From: Pollutimonas sp036675955
GTDB taxonomy: Bacteria; Pseudomonadota; Gammaproteobacteria; Burkholderiales; Burkholderiaceae_B
Reading direction: 5' to 3'
Length of the DNA: 26,472 nt
Assembly: GCA_036675955.1 (NCBI GenBank)
Contig: JAKFDW010000366.1
Location: 1 to 26,472 of the forward strand
Shown here in pieces: positions 14,836-22,251 of the stretch (positions within the stretch are counted from its first letter, which is position 1; every line of letters starts with the position of its first letter). Below the pieces are notes generated by a model. That model ran no database searches. It saw only the letters and a list, made by a program, of their open reading frames with translations, and was not told the DNA's origin. The translations under genes were made by a program, and so were the position numbers.

Positions 14836-16545
14836 ATGTCAAATTTTTTAACTCTGAAAAAAGGCTTCATTTTTTTTCTTGCCGTTCTGACGCTGCTGTC
14901 GCTGCTGGTTCTGACCGCCCTCTACAACCTGTCGCGCAGCACGGATAAACGGCAAGAGATCGAGGGGCTGCGCTACGCGGCAACCGAGCTCGCCACGGAA
15001 TACAAAAACATTACCCGGGCGATGACGCGCGACGTCATGGCTTTCGTCGCCACCGAGCAGCCCGAGTTCCAGGAAAGCTATCTGAATCAAGCGGCGATCC
15101 TGAGCGGGCAGGCGCCCAATCAGCAAGGCATCCAGCAGGCCATGCTGGATCGCTTCAGGGCCGCGGACTTCACTCCCGCAGAGATGGCCAAGCTTGAGTC
15201 GGCATGGTCGCAAAATGCCGAACTGGCCAAGACACAGATAGAAGCGATCAGCACAGCGAGCGGCCAGTTCGATGATGGACAAGGCGGCGTGAAGGTGGCC
15301 CTGCCCAACGCGCTTATGGCCAAGGTGATGATCTTCGGGCAGCAATATACCGACGCGTCCAATGCCATTGTCCGAACGATAGATGAGTTCGACACCATGC
15401 AGTCCGAACGCTACGGGCACGAAGTCCGCGAGGCCGCTGTGGCAAACAAGATGGCCTACCGGGTGGCGGTTTCAAGTATCGCTGCGCTGCTGTTATGCAG
15501 CAGCCTGGCGTTATGGGCGCTATATAGACTGATCAAGCGTCCCCTGGATCAAGGCGTATGGCTGGCACGGGAACTTGCAACTGGAAACCTGAGCGCCAGA
15601 ACCAGTATCAGTCGCCATGACGAATTGGGCGAGCTGCTCGAGGCGTTGAACGGAATTGGGAAAGGACTGAATCAGGCGGTGTCTGACGTGCGCGACCGCG
15701 CCACCCGGATCGCGGCCGCGTCGCACCATATATCCGAAGGCAACCAGAACTTGTCGCATCGCACCGATGAACAGGCAGCCAACCTGCAGCAGACGGCAGC
15801 GGCCATGGAGGAGCTGAACGCCACCGTGAAGCTGAATGCCGACCACGCGGAACATGCCCAAAAACTGGGTGCCCAGGCCGCAATGTGCGCAGCGCGCGGT
15901 AGCCAGACGATGCAAAACGCTGTGGATACCATGCAGCAGGCACACCTCGGCTCGCGCAAAATGGCGGACATTGTAAAGCTCATCAATACCATCGCCTTCC
16001 AGACGAATATTCTCGCACTCAACGCCGCGGTAGAAGCGGCACGGGCCGGTCCCCAGGGCAAGGGTTTCGCCGTGGTTGCCGCAGAGGTACGCAGCCTGGC
16101 GTTGCGGTCGGCCGACGCATCGAAAGAGATCGAAGAACTGATAGGACAATCGGCGGCTCAAATGGATGCAGGCGCATCCCTGGTGAACACGGCGGGCAGC
16201 GCCATGAGCGAGATTGTGGTCGCCGTCCGCAAAGTTCAAGGCATCATGGACGAAATCGCCGCGGCATCGCGCGAACAGGCCAACGGTCTTGCACAGATCA
16301 CGCTGGCAGTTGGACACCTGGATACCATAACGCAGGACAATGTGCAGCAGGTGCAAACAGCAGCCCATGCCACCCTGGCGCAGCAAGAGCAGGCCGATGG
16401 CCTGGCTGTAACCGTTGCCCGGTTCATCCTTTCAGACAGCGGCCATGCAGCAATGAAGGAGCCCCATGGGAAGACGAGCACCGTGGCTGGCAGAGAGCGT
16501 CGCGACTTCGTGCCTGCTCCCGGACAATTGACCTATGAGGCGTAA
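14836..16545 (+). CDS. methyl-accepting chemotaxis protein
   Basis: Transmembrane chemoreceptor of 569 residues. TM1 lies at about 8-29 (GFIFFLAVLTLLSLLVLTALY); a periplasmic sensing domain of roughly 170 residues, mainly helical and rich in Q, A and E, follows; TM2 lies at about 208-235 (VAVSSIAALLLCSSLALWALY). A HAMP domain comes next (KRPLDQGVWLARELATGNLSART, then DELGELLEALNGI). The cytoplasmic signalling helices hold the tip IAFQTNILALNAAVEAARAG, followed by PQGKGFAVVAAEVRSLA. At one tip position the usual Glu of AGEQG is Pro. No NWETF-type tether pentapeptide is at the C-terminus. The start has GAAGGA about 9 nt upstream. It is followed directly by a TRAP transporter operon, so sensing the TRAP substrate is possible but unproven. 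Confidence 0.92.
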   Translation: MSNFLTLKKGFIFFLAVLTLLSLLVLTALYNLSRSTDKRQEIEGLRYAATELATEYKNITRAMTRDVMAFVATEQPEFQESYLNQAAILSGQAPNQQGIQQAMLDRFRAADFTPAEMAKLESAWSQNAELAKTQIEAISTASGQFDDGQGGVKVALPNALMAKVMIFGQQYTDASNAIVRTIDEFDTMQSERYGHEVREAAVANKMAYRVAVSSIAALLLCSSLALWALYRLIKRPLDQGVWLARELATGNLSARTSISRHDELGELLEALNGIGKGLNQAVSDVRDRATRIAAASHHISEGNQNLSHRTDEQAANLQQTAAAMEELNATVKLNADHAEHAQKLGAQAAMCAARGSQTMQNAVDTMQQAHLGSRKMADIVKLINTIAFQTNILALNAAVEAARAGPQGKGFAVVAAEVRSLALRSADASKEIEELIGQSAAQMDAGASLVNTAGSAMSEIVVAVRKVQGIMDEIAAASREQANGLAQITLAVGHLDTITQDNVQQVQTAAHATLAQQEQADGLAVTVARFILSDSGHAAMKEPHGKTSTVAGRERRDFVPAPGQLTYEA

Positions 16546-16552
16546 CAAAATT

Positions 16553-16581
16553 TTGACATAGCGAGTGGACACCGGTAGAGT
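16553..16581 (+). promoter_or_regulatory. sigma-70-like promoter of the TRAP transporter operon
   Basis: TTGACA (16553-16558, perfect) and TAGAGT (16576-16581, 4/6) are separated by 17 bp. They begin only 8 bases after the chemoreceptor stop codon, and the predicted leader of about 45 nt leads to GGAGA at 16621 and the dctP ATG at 16633. The TRAP genes can therefore be expressed independently of the chemoreceptor. Confidence 0.7.
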
Positions 16582-16632
16582 AAAAGAACAGTCGGCCAGT
16601 TCGAGCGGCGATAATTACACGGAGACAGCCAC

Positions 16633-17631
16633 ATGAACAAAGCATCCAGGATACTCACCATCTTGGGCAGCAGTCTCGCCCTCTCGTTCTCGGCTTCTGC
16701 CCTTGGGCAGGACGCCATTGTCGTCAAATTCAGCCATGTCGTGGCCGACGCCACACCCAAGGGTCAAGGCGCCATCAAGTTCAAGGAACTGGCCGAAAAA
16801 TACCTGCCCGGCAAAGTCCAGGTGCAGGTGTTTCCCAATTCGCAGCTGTTCGGCGATGCCAAAGAAATGGAAGCCGTGCTGCTGGGCGATGTGCAGTTCA
16901 TCGCGCCATCGTTGTCCAAGTTCGACCGCTATACGAAAAAAGTCCAGCTGTTCGACCTTCCCTTCTTGTTCGACGACATGGCAGCCGTCGACCGCTTCCA
17001 GCAAAGCAACGACGGCAAAGCCTTGCTGAACTCCATGACCAATCGCGGCCTTAAAGGGCTGGCCTATTGGCATAACGGCCTGAAGCAGCTGTCCACCAAC
17101 CAGGCCAAGCTTACCCGCCCCGAAGACGTAAAAGGTTTGAAATTCCGTATCCAGGCCTCCGACGTGCTGGAGGCGCAGTTCCGACAGTTGGACGCGAACC
17201 CGCAAAAGCTTGCCTTCAGCGAGGTTTATCAAGCGCTTCAAACCGGCGTGGTGGATGGTCAGGAAAACACGTGGTCGAACATCTATTCACAAAAATTCCA
17301 CGAAGTTCAAAAAACCATTGCCAACACCAACCACGGCGTAATCGACTACATGGTCGTCACGAATGCCAAGTGGTGGGACGGCCTGCCGCCTGACGTGCGC
17401 AGCGGACTGGAAAAGGCGATGACAGAAGCCACGACCTATGCCAACAACCTTGCCGCCGAACTCAACGAGCGCGACCGCAAGCGCATTATCGAGGCCGGCA
17501 AAGCGAAGGTGCAAACGCTTACCAAGGAAGATGTCGCCGCGTGGCGCAAGGCCATGGAGCCCGTATGGAAGAAATTTGAAGCCGACATCGGCCCCGAATT
17601 GATCCAGTCGGCGCTCAAGTCCAATAAGTAG
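16633..17631 (+). CDS. dctP: TRAP transporter substrate-binding protein DctP
   Basis: Periplasmic receptor of 332 residues for a tripartite ATP-independent periplasmic transporter. The signal peptide is MNKASRILTILGSSLALSFSASALG, with mature sequence from about QDAIVVKFSHV. DctP landmarks are VFPNSQLFGDAKEMEAVLLGDVQF, FDLPFLFDD, LKFRIQASD, with Arg172 at the position of the carboxylate-binding arginine, and a YQALQTGVVDGQENTWSNI loop. The arginine supports an organic acid ligand, by family knowledge; the C4-dicarboxylate label is only nominal. GGAGA precedes the ATG. It is first in the dctPQM operon. A 7-bp GC hairpin follows its stop and may raise its mRNA level over that of the membrane subunits. 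Confidence 0.93.
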   Translation: MNKASRILTILGSSLALSFSASALGQDAIVVKFSHVVADATPKGQGAIKFKELAEKYLPGKVQVQVFPNSQLFGDAKEMEAVLLGDVQFIAPSLSKFDRYTKKVQLFDLPFLFDDMAAVDRFQQSNDGKALLNSMTNRGLKGLAYWHNGLKQLSTNQAKLTRPEDVKGLKFRIQASDVLEAQFRQLDANPQKLAFSEVYQALQTGVVDGQENTWSNIYSQKFHEVQKTIANTNHGVIDYMVVTNAKWWDGLPPDVRSGLEKAMTEATTYANNLAAELNERDRKRIIEAGKAKVQTLTKEDVAAWRKAMEPVWKKFEADIGPELIQSALKSNK

Positions 17632-17644
17632 CCTTCCGCGTTTC

Positions 17645-17662
17645 GGCCGCGTTTGCGCGGCC
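17645..17662 (+). other. GC-rich hairpin between dctP and dctQ
   Basis: GGCCGCG-TTTG-CGCGGCC: a perfect 7-bp stem with a 4-nt loop, 13 bases after the dctP stop. No T-run follows, so full termination is unlikely. It probably protects the dctP mRNA 3' end or causes partial attenuation. Confidence 0.6.
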
Positions 17663-17690
17663 TCCTTACGTCCGCCATACGGAGCATCTC

Positions 17691-18236
17691 ATGAAGACAG
17701 TCTGGTACGAGCGGCTGGAAGAGAGCTTGATTGCGCTGCTTCTGGCCGCCATGACGCTTGTCACTTTCAGTCAAGTCATAGCGCGCTATGTGTTCAATTA
17801 CAGCTTCGTGTGGGCGCTGGAACTTACCACCTTCCTCTTTGGCGGCTTGATATTCCTGGGGATATCGTATGGCGTGCGCGTCGGCGCGCACATCGGCGTT
17901 GACGCGCTGGTCAAGATCCTGCCGTCAAAAATTGCGCACCGGATCGGGCTGGCGGCCACCTTGCTTTGTCTTCTGTATAGCGCCATTGTCTTTGCCGGCG
18001 GCTGGATTTATGTCAACAAAATGTATGACATCGGCATATTGGCCCAGGACATCCCCATTCCGCAGTGGATACCGCGGCTGGTCATGCCCGTGGGTTTCGC
18101 CCTGCTGTTCCTGCGTTTTGCGCAGGTCTTCTACAACATGCTGCGCGGCAAGCACGCCGCCCTGCTTGGCGACGAGGTCGAAGACGCGCTCAAGTACCGT
18201 AGCAACGAAGACCTGCCCACGCCGGAGCAAAAATGA
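17691..18236 (+). CDS. dctQ: TRAP transporter small permease DctQ
   Basis: Small inner-membrane subunit of 181 residues with four predicted helices (about 13-35, 45-66, 86-108 and 128-150). Family landmarks are LIALLLAAMTLVTFSQVIARYVFNYSFVWALELTTFLFGGLIFLGISYGVRVGAHIGVD and IPQWIPRLVMPVGFALLFLRF. It forms the transport core with DctM. A ribosome binding site GGAG lies 7 nt before the ATG. Its stop overlaps the dctM start by 4 bp (ATGA, 18233-18236). The hydrophilic C-terminal tail (EVEDALKYRSNEDLPTPEQK) is cytoplasmic. Confidence 0.92.
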   Translation: MKTVWYERLEESLIALLLAAMTLVTFSQVIARYVFNYSFVWALELTTFLFGGLIFLGISYGVRVGAHIGVDALVKILPSKIAHRIGLAATLLCLLYSAIVFAGGWIYVNKMYDIGILAQDIPIPQWIPRLVMPVGFALLFLRFAQVFYNMLRGKHAALLGDEVEDALKYRSNEDLPTPEQK

Positions 18237-19513
18237 CAACTGCCGCACTCTTCATCATGCTGTTCGTGTTCATGTTCATGGGCATGCCGGTAGCCGTGTC
18301 GCTGGGGCTCTCCTCCATACTGACCATACTTCTTTTCGGCCATGATTCGCTGGCCTCGCTGTCGCTCAAAATGTTCGAGACCTCCGAACATTTCACCCTG
18401 ATGGCAATACCGTTTTTTGTGCTTGCCGGCGCGTTCATGACCACCGGCGGCGTAGCCAAACGCATGATACGTTTTGCCATTGCAGCGGTCGGTCATCTGC
18501 ACGGAGGCCTGGCCATTGCTTCGGTCCTTGCCTGCTGCCTTTTTGCCGCCGTATCGGGCTCATCGCCAGCCACCGTCGTTGCCGTGGGTTCCATCGTCAT
18601 CGCAGGCATGGTGCGGTCCGGCTATCCGCAATCCTTTGCCGCCGGTGTCATCTGCAACGCGGGCACGCTGGGCATACTTATTCCGCCATCCATCGTCATG
18701 GTGGTATACGGCGCCGCCACCGAAACCTCGGTAGGCAAGCTGTTCATGGCCGGCGTCGTGCCGGGTATTATGCTGGGCCTGCTGCTGATGATAGCCATCT
18801 ATATCGTCGCCAGGGTGAAGAACCTGCCGCGCCAACCGCGGGCCTCGCTGAAAGAAGCCTTCACAGCCGCGCGGGATTCTTTTTGGGGCCTGATGCTGGT
18901 CATCATCATTCTTGGCGGCATCTACGGCGGCATCTTCACGCCTACCGAAGCGGCGGCCGTCTCCGCCGTTTATGCCTTCTTCGTCGCCGTCTTTATCTAT
19001 CGCGACATTGGAATGCGGCAAGTGCCCGAAGTGCTTATGGATGCGTCCAAAGTCACCGTGATGCTGATGTTCATCATCGTGAACGCCCTGCTTTTTGCCC
19101 ATGTACTGACCACTGAACGCATCCCCCAAGCCATTGCCGAGCAGATCATCGCCTGGGATATGGCCGCCTGGCAGTTCCTGATCGTGGTCAATATCCTGCT
19201 GCTGATAGCCGGCATGTTCATGGAACCGACCGGCATCATACTGATCCTTGCCCCCATCCTGTTCCCCATCGCCATGCAGCTGGGCATCGACCCGGTTCAT
19301 CTAGGCATCATCATTGTGGTAAACCTCGAAATAGGCATGGTCACTCCGCCAATTGGACTCAACCTGTTCGTGACGGCCGGTATTACCAAGATGTCGATTG
19401 GCCAAGTCGTGCGCGCCGCATCGCCGTGGCTGCTCATCCTGCTCGGTTTCCTGGTTCTGGTCACCTACTTCCCCGCCATTTCCTTGTGGCTGCCCGAGCT
19501 GGAAATTTTCTAG
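18233..19513 (+). CDS. dctM: TRAP transporter large permease DctM
   Basis: Large inner-membrane subunit of 426 residues with about 11-12 helices, the sodium-coupled transport channel of the system. Typical landmarks are LFVFMFMGMPVAVSLGLSS, LMAIPFFVLAGAFMTTGGVAKRMIRFA, AAVSGSSPATVVAVGSI, GTLGILIPPSIVMVVYG, TPTEAAAVSAVYAF, and the C-terminal LEIGMVTPPIGLNLFVTAGI. The length is that of the family. It is coupled to dctQ by the ATGA overlap. No convincing terminator is seen after it, but the next gene has its own promoter beginning about 28 bases downstream. Confidence 0.94.
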   Translation: MTTAALFIMLFVFMFMGMPVAVSLGLSSILTILLFGHDSLASLSLKMFETSEHFTLMAIPFFVLAGAFMTTGGVAKRMIRFAIAAVGHLHGGLAIASVLACCLFAAVSGSSPATVVAVGSIVIAGMVRSGYPQSFAAGVICNAGTLGILIPPSIVMVVYGAATETSVGKLFMAGVVPGIMLGLLLMIAIYIVARVKNLPRQPRASLKEAFTAARDSFWGLMLVIIILGGIYGGIFTPTEAAAVSAVYAFFVAVFIYRDIGMRQVPEVLMDASKVTVMLMFIIVNALLFAHVLTTERIPQAIAEQIIAWDMAAWQFLIVVNILLLIAGMFMEPTGIILILAPILFPIAMQLGIDPVHLGIIIVVNLEIGMVTPPIGLNLFVTAGITKMSIGQVVRAASPWLLILLGFLVLVTYFPAISLWLPELEIF

Positions 19514-19540
19514 ATGGGTCCGGCTCGACCACCCTTGGCA

Positions 19541-19587
19541 ATACAAGCCACGATTTACTTGTACTCATGTAAATACAAGTATATTAT
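19541..19587 (+). promoter_or_regulatory. promoter and GntR-type operator array of the Bug gene
   Basis: Three half-sites alternate at exact 16-bp steps: TACAAG (19542-19547), CTTGTA (19558-19563) and TACAAG (19574-19579). The last two are part of the inverted repeat TACTTGTA-N10-TACAAGTA (19556-19581). The core TTGTACTCATGTAAATACAA (19559-19578) matches 15 of 20 bases of a box in the promoter of the leuC-like gene. TTGTAC (19559-19564, 3/6 to a -35) is followed at 17 bp by TATTAT (19582-19587, 5/6 to a -10). A protein bound here would block the promoter. Which of the two GntR regulators binds is inference. Confidence 0.65.
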
Positions 19588-19631
19588 TCGCCTCATCAAC
19601 AAGACTCTATATTCTTAACAGGAGGCTGGAT

Positions 19632-20597
19632 ATGAGCAAGCATGCTCTTCGTCGCAGTATGCTCGGGGCCGCGCTGGCGCTGGCGCTGCCATTTTCATGT
19701 ATCGCGTACGCCGAAAAACCATTGGTTCTGGTTGTAGGCGCCACGCCGGGTGGCACGACAGATCGTGTAGCGCGCGGCATCGCCAAGGAGATGAGCGGTA
19801 TCCTCAAGCAAACCGTCATCGTGGAAAACAAGCCGGGTGCCGGGGGCAATATCGCGGCCGATTACGTTTCGCGGGCAGCGAAAGACGGCAATACGCTGCT
19901 CGTCAGCTTCAGCAGCTTCTCGGTCAATGCCTCGCTCTACAAGAAGTTGCCGTTTGATCCCGAAAAAGACTTCACTCCCATCAGCATGCTGGCCGAAGTA
20001 CCGAGTGTGCTGGTTGCCCGCAAGGACTTCCCCGCCAATACCGTGGCGGAATTGATCAAACTGGCAAAGGTCGAGCCGGCACGGTATAGCTTCGCCATCG
20101 GCGGAATCGGGTCCTCGCTGCATATGGCCACCGCCAGTTTCGAAATGGATGCGGGCATCGAAGGGCTGACGGTTCCCTACAAAGGTACCGCACCCGCACT
20201 CCAGGACGTGGCAAGCGGGCAAGTCGATCTGATGTTCGCCAGTGCCGTCAACGTGCTCCCATTGCTCAATTCGGGGCGCGTCAAGTTCCTGGGAGTGACC
20301 AGCCCCGGCGCCATGGAACAATTTCCCGGCGTTCCACCTATTTCAGCCACTCTGAACGGGTTCTCGTCCAAGGCATGGTTCGCCATGTTCGGTCCTGCCG
20401 GCATTCCGCCCGAGCGAGTCGAACAATTGAACAAGGCTGCGGTGCGAGGCGCCAAGCAGGAAGCATTCACCAGGCTTTTTACGCCTGAAGGCGGCACGGT
20501 GGTTACAAGCACGCCCCAGGAACTTGCGGATTTTGTCAGCCAAGACATAAAACGCTATGCAAAAGTCGTAGAATTCACGGGAGCCTCCGTAGACTGA
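19632..20597 (+). CDS. Bug/TctC-family tripartite tricarboxylate receptor, orphan binding protein
   Basis: Periplasmic binding protein of 321 residues in the Bug family, which is greatly expanded in Alcaligenaceae and binds carboxylates and related solutes. The signal peptide is MSKHALRRSMLGAALALALPFSCIAYA, with a cut before EKPLVLVVG. Bug landmarks are TPGGTTDRVARGIAKEMS, VIVENKPGAGGNIAADYVSRAAKDGNTLL, LPFDPEKDFTPISMLAEVP, VPYKGTAPALQDVASGQVDLMF and GPAGIPPERVEQLNKA. The start is the ATG at 19632, with AGGAGG 6 nt upstream; a long upstream extension of the frame runs into dctM and is not real. No TctA or TctB membrane genes are in the window, as is usual for orphan Bugs. A GntR regulator gene follows after 8 bp. 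Confidence 0.93.
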   Translation: MSKHALRRSMLGAALALALPFSCIAYAEKPLVLVVGATPGGTTDRVARGIAKEMSGILKQTVIVENKPGAGGNIAADYVSRAAKDGNTLLVSFSSFSVNASLYKKLPFDPEKDFTPISMLAEVPSVLVARKDFPANTVAELIKLAKVEPARYSFAIGGIGSSLHMATASFEMDAGIEGLTVPYKGTAPALQDVASGQVDLMFASAVNVLPLLNSGRVKFLGVTSPGAMEQFPGVPPISATLNGFSSKAWFAMFGPAGIPPERVEQLNKAAVRGAKQEAFTRLFTPEGGTVVTSTPQELADFVSQDIKRYAKVVEFTGASVD

Positions 20598-20605
20598 CAC
20601 CATTG

Positions 20606-21373
20606 ATGATAGCCAACCCCACACCTCGTTACTATAAAATCTACCGCCTGCTGAAGCAGACTCTCGAAAACCGTGAATTCGACAGTAACGAACCTCTGCC
20701 AGGGGAAAACGCCCTGGCGGAGAAGTATGGGGTGTCCCGGCTGACGATCCGTCGATCGCTCGATCTGTTGCAGCAGGAAGGCCTGATCGAGCGGCGCCAG
20801 GGGTCGGGCACCTACCCGACGGCAAGCAAAGTCAATGTTCAGGCCTTGCCTGTCGACATCAAGAAATTGCTTGCCCACCTGGACAAGCTCGGAAGCAACA
20901 CCAGGGCGGTGTTGCTGGGATTCGAATACGAGAAGCCCTCTGCGGATGTCCGGAACCGGCTGGAACTGACAGCCAACACCAGAGTGCAAAAAGCAACGCG
21001 CGTACGCTACCACGACAAAGCCCCCTTTTCCTACCTCGTCACTTACGTACCCGAACACATCGGCAAGCGCTATACCGAGCAGGAATTGGCGGCCCAGCCT
21101 ATACAGGGAATTTTCAGGAAACTGGGCATATGCATGGCTTCCGCCGAGCAATCCTTTACTGCGACCCTGGCCGACGCACACCATGCCGAGGCGCTCGATA
21201 TCGACGTAGGCGCCCCTTTGCTGTGCATCAAGCGTGTTGTCAGGGACACCGCCAACACTCCCGTCGAATATTTAATCGCCTCCTATAACCCAAGCCGGTT
21301 CGAGTACCGGATGACTATGTCCGCCAAACAGTCGAATGGCGAAGACGTCTGGGTAATGGACGAAAGCCATTAG
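20606..21373 (+). CDS. GntR-family regulator, HutC/UTRA type
   Basis: DNA-binding regulator of 255 residues. The N-terminal winged helix (about 8-75) shows ALAEKYGVSRLTIRRSLDLLQQEGLIERRQGSGTY, a textbook GntR motif. The C-terminal part (about 95-240) is a UTRA ligand-binding domain: VQKATRVRYHDKAPFSYLVTYVP, ALDIDVGAPLLCIKRVVRDTANTPVEYLIASYNPSRFEYRM. Ligands of this fold are small acids, sugars or amines. TTG at 20603 and ATG at 20606 are adjacent; ATG is chosen, although neither has a clear ribosome binding site. It is probably co-transcribed with the Bug gene 8 bp upstream and is a prime candidate to bind the operator in front of it. It converges on the lyase gene with an 8-bp gap. Confidence 0.9.
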   Translation: MIANPTPRYYKIYRLLKQTLENREFDSNEPLPGENALAEKYGVSRLTIRRSLDLLQQEGLIERRQGSGTYPTASKVNVQALPVDIKKLLAHLDKLGSNTRAVLLGFEYEKPSADVRNRLELTANTRVQKATRVRYHDKAPFSYLVTYVPEHIGKRYTEQELAAQPIQGIFRKLGICMASAEQSFTATLADAHHAEALDIDVGAPLLCIKRVVRDTANTPVEYLIASYNPSRFEYRMTMSAKQSNGEDVWVMDESH

Positions 21374-21381
21374 CCTGGCCA

Positions 21382-22251
21382 TTAACGACCGGGGTTTTCA
21401 TACTGGCGGCCCAATGCCATCAGAGCCGGCGTTTCGATCAACTCGTTAAGCTGATCGAAATCCAGCATGGCATCAGCCGATCCCGCTGTGGTGCCGTTAT
21501 CATGCAGCAAGCCGTAGTAGCTTTGCAGGCAGTGGCCGACGGCACGAGCGGCTCCGCCTGGAAAAATCACCATCTTGAAGCCTATCTCGCCGAGTGCCAT
21601 GGCGGACTTTACAGGCGTCATGCCGCCCTCGACCATGTTTGCAAGCAGCGGAGCGCGGCCCTTGAAGCGGGCACAGGCGTGCGCCATGTCGGCCGCAGTC
21701 CGCAGGGCTTCAATAAACAATACATCCGCCCCGCATTCAAGATATGCTTCGGCCCTGTCCAGGGCCGCGTCCAGGCCCTCGACGGCCAACGCATCCGTTC
21801 GCGCCAGTATCAGTGTCTCGTCGCTTCGTCTGGCATCCAGCGCTGCGTTGAGCTTGCCGCACATCTCTTCAACAGGCACTACCGACTTTCCCGCAAGGTG
21901 GCCACAACGCTTGGGAAACGTCTGGTCCTCTATCTGTATCATGGCCGCGCCGGCTTTTTCAAAGCCCTTCACCGTCCGGATCACGTTCAACGCATTGCCG
22001 AAGCCCGTGTCCGCATCGACAATAATGGGCAGCGCCACCCGATCGGTAATGCGTGACAGCGTCTGCTCGACTTCAGTGTAAGTGGTCAAGCCCACATCCG
22101 ATCGGCCAAGCCGCGTATAGGCTATCGATGCGCCGGACAAATAAGCCGCGGCAAACCCGGCCTGCGCCGCAATCAATGCCGAGAAACTATCGTACACGCC
22201 GGGAGCAAGAAGACACGATGAATCTTGCAGCAAAGTCTTGATGGTCTTCAT
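21382..22251 (-). CDS. isocitrate lyase/PEP mutase-family C-C lyase (methylisocitrate or dimethylmalate lyase-like)
   Basis: Enzyme of 289 residues with the PEP mutase/ICL TIM-barrel fold. The metal site is visible (VDADTGFGNA, D79 and D81; QIEDQ, E108 and D109), and so is the lyase loop KRCGH (114-118) with catalytic Cys116. The Cys supports true retro-aldol cleavage of a 2-hydroxy-dicarboxylate to a 2-oxoacid plus a carboxylate, rather than decarboxylase or phosphonomutase activity, whose enzymes lack this motif. The start is the ATG at 22251, which overlaps the stop of the leuD-like gene by 4 bp (ATGA); an in-frame extension to 22341 lies inside leuD. It is last in the operon behind an aconitase-type hydratase, the order expected for isomerise-then-cleave chemistry. 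The substrate is unknown. Confidence 0.88.
   Translation of the reverse strand: MKTIKTLLQDSSCLLAPGVYDSFSALIAAQAGFAAAYLSGASIAYTRLGRSDVGLTTYTEVEQTLSRITDRVALPIIVDADTGFGNALNVIRTVKGFEKAGAAMIQIEDQTFPKRCGHLAGKSVVPVEEMCGKLNAALDARRSDETLILARTDALAVEGLDAALDRAEAYLECGADVLFIEALRTAADMAHACARFKGRAPLLANMVEGGMTPVKSAMALGEIGFKMVIFPGGAARAVGHCLQSYYGLLHDNGTTAGSADAMLDFDQLNELIETPALMALGRQYENPGR

Noticed and set aside
13755..14948. 397-codon open frame on the plus strand across the YhaO-like gene and into the chemoreceptor start
   Set aside because: It is antisense to complete metallophosphoesterase motifs and overlaps the chemoreceptor start; no recognisable domain.
17645..17662. Hairpin after dctP as a full rho-independent terminator
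   Set aside because: No T-run follows and dctQ continues 29 bases later with its own ribosome binding site in the same operon.
3705..19525. Ten-base repeat ATGGGTCCGG at about 3707 and 19513
   Set aside because: It is too short and in unrelated contexts; no extension of similarity on either side.
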